From JANXLO01 sp043762265 (GTDB lineage: Bacteria > Armatimonadota > Chthonomonadetes > Chthonomonadales > Chthonomonadaceae): a DNA stretch of 20,582 nucleotides. The DNA is taken from the NCBI GenBank assembly GCA_043762265.1, contig JAYUMV010000271.1, positions 1-20,582 on the forward strand, written 5' to 3'. Below, piece after piece: positions 15,768 to 20,582 of this stretch. A program made the translations under genes and the position numbers. How positions within the stretch are numbered: position 1 is the first letter of the stretch; each line of letters starts with the position of its first letter. The notes under the pieces are model-generated. The model searched no databases. It was not told where the DNA came from and was given only the letters and a program-made list of their open reading frames with translations.

Positions 15768-16961
15768 ATGCCCGAGACCAACCCCGTCCCTGAAGAGCTT
15801 CCCGATTTCGAAACGATCTGCGCGCATCTCGGGGAAGATCGGACCCAATATCACGGGGCGGTCATCCCGCCTATCTACCAGAACTCCCTGTTCACCTTCC
15901 CCAACTGCGAAGCCTGGGCAGGACCCTCCGGCCTCGAAGGCGATCCGTACCATTACACGCGTGTTTCCAATCCGACGACGGAGATCGTCGAGACCAAAAT
16001 CGCGGCGCTGGAGGGTGGAGCGCGGGCACGCTGCTTTGGGAGCGGAATGGCGGCGATCTCGGCAGCGATTCTCTCCTGCGTCAAGGCGGGCGATCACATC
16101 GTCCTGCCGCAGACGGTCTATGGGCCGACCCGGCAGTTCTGCATGACCTACCTCCCGCGCTTCGGTGTCGAGGCCACGTTCATCGACGGCTGCGATCCAC
16201 AGGAGTGGGAGGACGCCCGTCGCCCAAACACCACCCTGTTTTTTCTGGAGTCGCCCTCCAGTTTCCTGATGAAACAGCAGGATCTGCGCGCGGTCGCAGC
16301 CATTGCTCAGACGCACGGCATCACGACCGCCTGCGACAACTCCTGGGCCTCTCCGCTCTACCAGAGCCCACTGGCGCTGGGCATGGACCTCTCCATTCAC
16401 TCCGCGACGAAGTATCTCGGCGGGCATAGTGATGTCGTAGCGGGAGTCGTCATTGGGGACGCGACGCGCATGAAGAAGCTGGTCATCGACGAAGGTCTGC
16501 TGCTCGGCGGAATCCTCGATCCTTTTGCGGCCTGGCTGCTTCTGCGCGGGATGCGCACCCTGCCCGTCCGCATGGCCCAGCATCAGCAGAGCGCCCGGCG
16601 TATCGCCAACGCCCTCTGCGCCCATAGCGCGGTGGAGACCGTCTTCTATCCCGGCCTCGATTCTTACGACCAGCCGGAGCTGACCGCTCGCCAACTGCGC
16701 GGCACGAGCGGCCTGATGAGCCTCGCCCTGCGCGATGGAACCCGCGAGGCGGCTTTCCGCTTCGTCAACGGCCTGGAAAATTTCGGGATCGGGTGCAGTT
16801 GGGGCGGCTTCGAGAGCCTCGCCATTCCCTCGAATATTCCGGCAGCACACATCGATGGCGGTGAGGGTCGTCGCTGGCTGGTGCGCCTGCACATCGGCCT
16901 GGAAGGCGCGGATACCCTCTGGGAAGATCTCCGGTCCTCTCTGGAAAATTCTGCGTCTTAG
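15768..16961 (+). CDS. Cys/Met-metabolism PLP-dependent enzyme
   Basis: A 397-residue enzyme of the cystathionine gamma-synthase / beta-lyase / methionine gamma-lyase family, cytoplasmic. Signs are YTRVSNPT (63-70), the phosphate-binding GSGMAAIS (91-98), Asp190 in TACDNSWASP, and the PLP Schiff-base lysine Lys215 in SATKYLGGHSD. The C-terminal RLHIGLEG is also typical. Which reaction it performs cannot be decided by eye. I start at MPETNP because GGAG lies about 10 nt upstream; an ORF start at 15711 adds 19 unlikely residues. It lies 199 bp after the permease gene, a gap that shows no riboswitch I can recognise and only a weak TACAAT near 15707. Role in using imported sulfur amino acids is inference. 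Confidence 0.93.
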   Translation: MPETNPVPEELPDFETICAHLGEDRTQYHGAVIPPIYQNSLFTFPNCEAWAGPSGLEGDPYHYTRVSNPTTEIVETKIAALEGGARARCFGSGMAAISAAILSCVKAGDHIVLPQTVYGPTRQFCMTYLPRFGVEATFIDGCDPQEWEDARRPNTTLFFLESPSSFLMKQQDLRAVAAIAQTHGITTACDNSWASPLYQSPLALGMDLSIHSATKYLGGHSDVVAGVVIGDATRMKKLVIDEGLLLGGILDPFAAWLLLRGMRTLPVRMAQHQQSARRIANALCAHSAVETVFYPGLDSYDQPELTARQLRGTSGLMSLALRDGTREAAFRFVNGLENFGIGCSWGGFESLAIPSNIPAAHIDGGEGRRWLVRLHIGLEGADTLWEDLRSSLENSAS

Positions 16962-17064
16962 CGGTCTTGAACACGCGCTGACGGCCCGATTTGAAACTAT
17001 GCCGCAGCCGGAGCGACCTACAAAGAGGCGTCCGAACCCGCTCCTCCGCGCCTCGCACCTGAAT

Positions 17065-17094
17065 TTGACAGTCGAACCGGAACGTTGCTATAAT
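17065..17094 (+). promoter_or_regulatory. Consensus sigma70 promoter for the ThuA-like gene
   Basis: TTGACA (17065-17070), 18-bp spacer, TATAAT (17089-17094): both hexamers are perfect. Predicted start near 17101 leaves a leader of about 33 nt before GTG 17134. It shows this gene is expressed independently of the PLP gene upstream. Confidence 0.85.
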
Positions 17095-17133
17095 GGTTCA
17101 GAGCCCCCGAATGCAGAAAGGAATGAGAAAACT

Positions 17134-17892
17134 GTGAGTGAAAAGATCGATCGCCGCGCCTTTGTGAGCGGTGGAATAGCGCTTGCGAGCGCCACCCTGC
17201 TTAGCAGCAGCGCCGGAGCTGCCAAAAAGAACCGTAAGGTCGTTGTCTGGTCCGAGGGCACGGCCCCGAAAAATGTCTATCCGAACGACGTCAACACCGC
17301 GATCGCCGAAGGCCTCAAGCCGCTCAAAGGCTGGGACGTGGTCACTGCTTCCCTCAACGATCCCGATCAGGGACTGCCGGACAGCGTGCTGAACGAGACC
17401 GATGTACTGATCTGGTGGGGCCATCAGAAACATGGCGATGTCAAAGACGAACTGGTCGCACGCATCACCAAGCGCGTGAAAGAGGATGGCATGGGCTTCA
17501 TCGCCACCCACTCCGCGCACTACTCCAAAGCGCTGAAGTCGATCCTCGGCACCAACTGCGGCTGGAAATACTATATCGACGACGGCGCCGAAGTAAAGCT
17601 GATCGTCAATGCTCCGAATCACCCGATCTGCAAGGGCGTCACCGACTTCGTCGTGCCGCACACCGAGCGCTACGGCGATCCGTTCGAAGTCCCGACGCCG
17701 GAGACCGTGGTATTTGACGGTATCTACAGCAAACCCGAAGGCGAGCATGCGCAGCAGGGCATGGTCTGGACCGTCGGCAAAGGCCGCGTCTTCTACTTCC
17801 AGCCCGGACACGAAGGCTACCCGATCTACTTCCAGGAGGAGATCCGCCACATCTTCCGCAACGGCGTCAAGTGGGTCGCAGGCAAAAAATAA
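17134..17892 (+). CDS. ThuA-like domain protein with Tat signal
   Basis: A 252-residue protein of the ThuA-like (trehalose-utilisation, PF06283-type) family, a class I glutamine-amidotransferase-like fold often linked to carbohydrate metabolism. The N-terminus MSEKIDRRAFVSGGIALASATLLSSSAGAA is a twin-arginine-type signal (RRAFV plus hydrophobic run), so export in folded form is likely. The mature part starts KVVVWSEGTAPKN. Further features are VLIWWGHQKHGDV, GMGFIATHSAHYSKAL and, near the end, GKGRVFYFQPGHEGYPIYFQEEIRHIFRNGVKWVAGK, all typical of the family. Start GTG 17134 follows AAAGGA by about 11 nt; the long frame continuing upstream has no support because the promoter lies inside it. 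It is bounded by its own promoter and terminator, hence a single-gene unit. Biochemical function of the family is unsettled. Confidence 0.9.
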   Translation: MSEKIDRRAFVSGGIALASATLLSSSAGAAKKNRKVVVWSEGTAPKNVYPNDVNTAIAEGLKPLKGWDVVTASLNDPDQGLPDSVLNETDVLIWWGHQKHGDVKDELVARITKRVKEDGMGFIATHSAHYSKALKSILGTNCGWKYYIDDGAEVKLIVNAPNHPICKGVTDFVVPHTERYGDPFEVPTPETVVFDGIYSKPEGEHAQQGMVWTVGKGRVFYFQPGHEGYPIYFQEEIRHIFRNGVKWVAGKK

Positions 17893-17910
17893 CTTCCGCG
17901 CCTTCCCGGT

Positions 17911-17942
17911 AAAGAGCCTGCGATTCCGCAGGCTCTTTCTAT
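17911..17942 (+). terminator. Intrinsic terminator after the ThuA-like gene
   Basis: AAAGAGCCTGCG (17911-17922), loop ATTC, CGCAGGCTCTTT (17927-17938), then CTATT. A perfect 12-bp stem whose 3' side ends in a short T-rich run, 18 bp after the stop. The A-run on the 5' side makes it partly bidirectional. Confidence 0.9.
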
Positions 17943-17988
17943 TCAGATACGATTTTGAACGGGCGCGAGCGTGGAGAGGAGAATTTTA

Positions 17989-19626
17989 TTGTCGGGAGGC
18001 ATGATCGTACGGTTGGCGTGGGCGATTCTGTCGGCAATGGTCGGTGGAGTCTGGCTCTGGAGGACGCGGGATCAGGAGGCGTCTTCGGCAGGCCTGCGTT
18101 GGGGCCGCGCCTTGTGCCGTCTGACGCTCGGGATCTCCGCCTTCTGGGGCGCGGTCTGGATCGCGGTCGCGCTGATACGCCTGCCTTATCCCTACGAACT
18201 GGAGTGGATCGGAGGCGCGATGCGCGATCATTGCGAACGTGTCCTGACGGGCAAGCCGCTTTATGTGCCGCCGGGTTCCGACTGGTTCCCTTACGAATAT
18301 CCCCCGCTCTATTTCTGGGTCAGCGCCGCCGTGGTGCGGATGACAGGGTGTGCGACCCTGGTCGCGATGCGCGCGGTCTCCATTCTCTCCACGCTCGGCT
18401 GCGCTGGCCTGCTGTCGCTCTGGGTCCGGCGCGCCATCACTCGGTCGGATCACGACGATTCCCGACAGAACGGGAAGATCTGGGGCTGGATCGCGGCGGG
18501 AATCTTTCTGGCGACCTATCGCTTCACCGGCGCCTGGTACGACGCGGAACGCCTGGACATGCTCTTTCTCGTGCTCTCGTTGCTGGGCATTGTTCTGCTG
18601 ACCTGTGCGACCGAAGAGGCTCCGCAGGGCTCGTCCTCCTCTTCGCGTATCGCCTATGCCTGCCTCTCCGCCCTGGCGTTTAGCCTCGCCTTTCTCACCA
18701 AACAGCAAGCGGTGCTCTTCATGGTCGGAGGCGGAGCCGCGCTGCTCTGGCGACGTGAGGGCCGCCTGCTCGTTCCGTTCCTCTTGACTGCCGTGCTCGT
18801 CTGCGGAGGGGCTATCCTGGCTCTGAATGCGGCGACACAAGGCTGGTTTAGCTACTACTGCTTTCACGTTCCGCTCTCCAACGGCATCCATCTCAACCTC
18901 GCACGGCAGTACTTTGTCGGCGACCTGCCGCTCTATGCGCCTCTCCTTGCGCTCCTGATCGTTCCCCTCGTGGCAAAGCGCGGCAAAGCCACCCCAAAGC
19001 CCGATACGCTCAAAAGCGTTTCGGCGAACGCGGTCTTGATCGCGATGACGATCATGGGGTTGCTGGGAAGTCTACTCAGTCGGGCGCATTGGGGCGGGGA
19101 TCAGAATGTGCTGATGGCGGGATTTATCGTGCTGGAAGCGGCGGCCTGCATCGTGGCGGGACGGTGGTTCACGACGCGCCCGGAGAGGACGGCGCTCCCG
19201 CTCTATGCGCTGCTATTGGCGCAGTTCGTCACCCTGTTCTATCGGCCCGATCTCCAGATTCCGCATGCCGCCAATTGGGCCGCCGGGGCCGTCTACTCCG
19301 AGCGGATCCATGGGTTGGAACGGAGAGGGGAAGTGCTCTGCCTGGATCATGGCGGGCTAACAACGCCGCGCCATTTTCAAATGATGGGGCTACTCGATGT
19401 TCTCAATTCGGAGAAGCGCATGCCGCCTACGCTGGTCGCGGACCTGAAGGCGCACCGCTTCGCGGCGATCGTGACGGACGAACTGCTTGACCCGAACGGC
19501 AAGTTCGCGATCATTCTGGAGAGTTATGCCCCCCTTGACTCGTTTCAGCTCACGACTTCCTGGGTCGTGACAGGTTTTCCGACGCCAAGTCCTGGGCGCC
19601 CGGTTTGGGTCTACTATCCACGCTGA
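17989..19626 (+). CDS. GT-C-like multi-pass membrane protein (putative glycosyltransferase)
   Basis: A 545-residue protein with roughly ten hydrophobic segments. Its arrangement suggests a GT-C-fold glycosyltransferase (GT39/ArnT-like): an acidic motif after the first helices (YPYELEWIGGAMRDHCERVLTGKPLY, about 67-92), then YEYPPLYFWVSA, and FLTKQQAVL between later helices. The C-terminal 100 residues are soluble (VLCLDHGGLTTPRHFQMMG and RPVWVYYPR). Such enzymes transfer a sugar from a polyprenyl-phosphate donor on the outer face of the membrane. Start: TTG 17989 has AGGAG about 8 nt upstream; GTG 17971 and ATG 18001 are in frame. It follows the ThuA terminator and ends 8 bp from the convergent GT2, a possible donor supplier (inference). 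No recognised specific family; assignment is by pattern. Confidence 0.72.
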   Translation: MSGGMIVRLAWAILSAMVGGVWLWRTRDQEASSAGLRWGRALCRLTLGISAFWGAVWIAVALIRLPYPYELEWIGGAMRDHCERVLTGKPLYVPPGSDWFPYEYPPLYFWVSAAVVRMTGCATLVAMRAVSILSTLGCAGLLSLWVRRAITRSDHDDSRQNGKIWGWIAAGIFLATYRFTGAWYDAERLDMLFLVLSLLGIVLLTCATEEAPQGSSSSSRIAYACLSALAFSLAFLTKQQAVLFMVGGGAALLWRREGRLLVPFLLTAVLVCGGAILALNAATQGWFSYYCFHVPLSNGIHLNLARQYFVGDLPLYAPLLALLIVPLVAKRGKATPKPDTLKSVSANAVLIAMTIMGLLGSLLSRAHWGGDQNVLMAGFIVLEAAACIVAGRWFTTRPERTALPLYALLLAQFVTLFYRPDLQIPHAANWAAGAVYSERIHGLERRGEVLCLDHGGLTTPRHFQMMGLLDVLNSEKRMPPTLVADLKAHRFAAIVTDELLDPNGKFAIILESYAPLDSFQLTTSWVVTGFPTPSPGRPVWVYYPR

Positions 19627-19634
19627 GAGCGGCC

Positions 19635-20351
19635 TTATCGCAGGCGCAGAGGGGTGAACCGCAGACGCCAGGGCAGCAGCGCCGACTCGAACATGACGCG
19701 CTTCGACATCTTCGACTGCCCCGCTCTTCGCTCGACAAAGATAATCGGCACTTCCACCAGTGTCGCTCCGGCCCGGTGAATCCGAAACGCCATCTCCACC
19801 AGAAACGCATACCCTTCCGACACCACGGCATCCAGGTTCGCTGCCCGCAATGCCTGCGACCGATAGCCGCGATAGCCGCTGGTGCAGTCCTGAACCGGGA
19901 GGCGTAAAATGGCTCTAACATAGTTGTTGGCAAAGATACTCAACAGCACCCGGCGTAGCGGCCAGTTGACCACGCTGATCCCGTTGCAGTAGCGCGAACC
20001 GATCACCAGATCGTTTCCTGCCTCCAGCGCCGCGAGGATCTGAGGGATCGCGACCGGATCGTGAGACCAGTCCGCATCCAGCGTCATCACGAACTCGTAA
20101 TCGTGGTCCAGGGCATAGCGAAAGCCCTCCAGGCAGGCCCTCCCATAGCCGCGCTCCTGCGTCCGACGCAGCACGCGACTGCCGGGGAATGCGCAGAGTA
20201 TCCCCTCTGCGATGTCGGCGGTGCCGTCGGGCGAGCCATCGTCGGCAAGGAGAATATGCACCTCCGGCGCGACACGATGAATCGCTTCCAGGAGTGTCGG
20301 AAGGTTATCGGCCTCGTTATAAGTGGGGATGACGATCAATACGCGCGACAT
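19635..20351 (-). CDS. GT2 glycosyltransferase, dolichol-phosphate-mannose-synthase-like
   Basis: A 239-residue family-2 glycosyltransferase that would move a sugar from a nucleotide donor to polyprenyl phosphate on the cytoplasmic side. Motifs: VLIVIPTYNEADNLPTLL (4-21), DDGSPDGT (37-44), the metal-binding D92-A-D94 in TLDADWSHDP, IGSRY (117-121) and DCTSGYRGY (155-163), all standard for DPM1-type enzymes. C-terminal membrane helices are absent, so it is the short, soluble or peripheral form. The start is MSRVLIV at 20351, with GGAAAG about 10 nt upstream; an ORF start at 20438 adds 29 unlike-family residues. Head-to-head with the partial gene at the right edge and tail-to-tail with the GT-C-like gene. 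Confidence 0.92.
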   Translation of the reverse strand: MSRVLIVIPTYNEADNLPTLLEAIHRVAPEVHILLADDGSPDGTADIAEGILCAFPGSRVLRRTQERGYGRACLEGFRYALDHDYEFVMTLDADWSHDPVAIPQILAALEAGNDLVIGSRYCNGISVVNWPLRRVLLSIFANNYVRAILRLPVQDCTSGYRGYRSQALRAANLDAVVSEGYAFLVEMAFRIHRAGATLVEVPIIFVERRAGQSKMSKRVMFESALLPWRLRFTPLRLR

Positions 20352-20484
20352 TGAACCGACTTTCCAGCAGTCTGCCCTGAATCGGAATGCGTATTCCAGA
20401 GCAGTCTTATTCGGTGGCAGACCTGGCGGAACGCTCACTCAGGTCTCGCCTGCACTTTGCAAGCGGCACAGCCCGCATAGGGAA

Positions 20485-20582
20485 ATGATGAAACGACGCA
20501 CCAAACGGATCTTTTGCTCTCTTGCTGTACCCGGAGTTCTGGCGGCCACACTGGCTCTCCTGCGAAGTCTACCTCATGAACC
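20485..20582 (+). CDS. Start of a gene running off the right edge (signal or membrane-anchored protein)
   Basis: An open frame from ATG ATG at 20485-20490 continues to the window end, about 32 codons: MMKRRTKRIFCSLAV, then a hydrophobic run PGVLAATLALL. A basic tail followed by a hydrophobic stretch is typical of a signal peptide or membrane anchor. AGGGA lies 1-4 nt upstream, close for a ribosome site. Divergent from the GT2 across about 133 bp. Too short to name a family. Confidence 0.5.
   Translation, partial: MMKRRTKRIFCSLAVPGVLAATLALLRSLPHE

Noticed and set aside
16735..17133. Upstream extension of the ThuA-like frame
   Set aside because: It overlaps the PLP gene and runs through the consensus promoter at 17065-17094; the Tat signal fits a start at GTG 17134.

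Overview
The window is about 20.6 kb of GC-rich (roughly 60% by eye) bacterial chromosome. Shine-Dalgarno-type start sites are clear, two sigma70-like promoters are near-consensus, and intergenic DNA carries many short palindromes and MITE-like repeats. Gene content (long family-5 substrate-binding lipoprotein, Tat-exported ThuA-like protein, CocE-type hydrolase, M14 carboxypeptidase) suits a free-living heterotroph that scavenges peptides. I cannot place the organism from sequence alone. An Armatimonadota- or Chloroflexota-like soil bacterium is only a guess.

Layout. At 1-2459 (minus) lies a secreted CocE/NonD-family serine hydrolase. From 2473 to 5840 there is an accessory island bracketed by two divergent, oppositely oriented copies of a small terminal-inverted-repeat element (2473-2630 and 5705-5840). 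It holds three plus-strand genes: a DUF1016/YhcG-type PDDEXK nuclease broken by an in-frame TAG inside a perfect 11-bp hairpin, a small TPR-like protein, and a protein with a HEPN-like Rx4H motif. The last two genes look lower in GC than their surroundings. From 8574 down to 5924 (minus) an aldo/keto reductase and an M14 carboxypeptidase form a two-gene operon. A second, unrelated 162-bp inverted-repeat element (8719-8880) precedes a strong promoter at 8951.

From 9019 to 15568 a complete Dpp/Opp-type peptide ABC transporter is encoded in the order ATPase, ATPase, lipoprotein, permease, permease. The ATPases overlap by 8 bp and the permeases by 8 bp. The lipoprotein gene is set apart by a 22-bp perfect inverted repeat around its start and by a cluster of hairpins after its end. 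A Cys/Met-metabolism PLP enzyme (15768-16961) follows. A Tat-exported ThuA-like protein (17134-17892) has its own consensus promoter and an intrinsic terminator. Last come a GT-C-like membrane protein (17989-19626) convergent with a dolichol-phosphate-mannose-synthase-like GT2 (20351-19635), and the first 32 or so codons of another plus-strand gene at the right edge.

How it fits together: the exported hydrolase, the carboxypeptidase and the ABC importer are consistent with peptide uptake and breakdown, with the PLP enzyme possibly handling sulfur amino acids (inference). The GT2 could supply a polyprenyl-phosphate sugar to the GT-C protein (inference). The most unusual part is the repeat-bounded nuclease/TPR/HEPN-like island, which could be a defence or toxin-type cassette. 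Its nuclease gene shows what looks like a palindrome-templated nonsense mutation.
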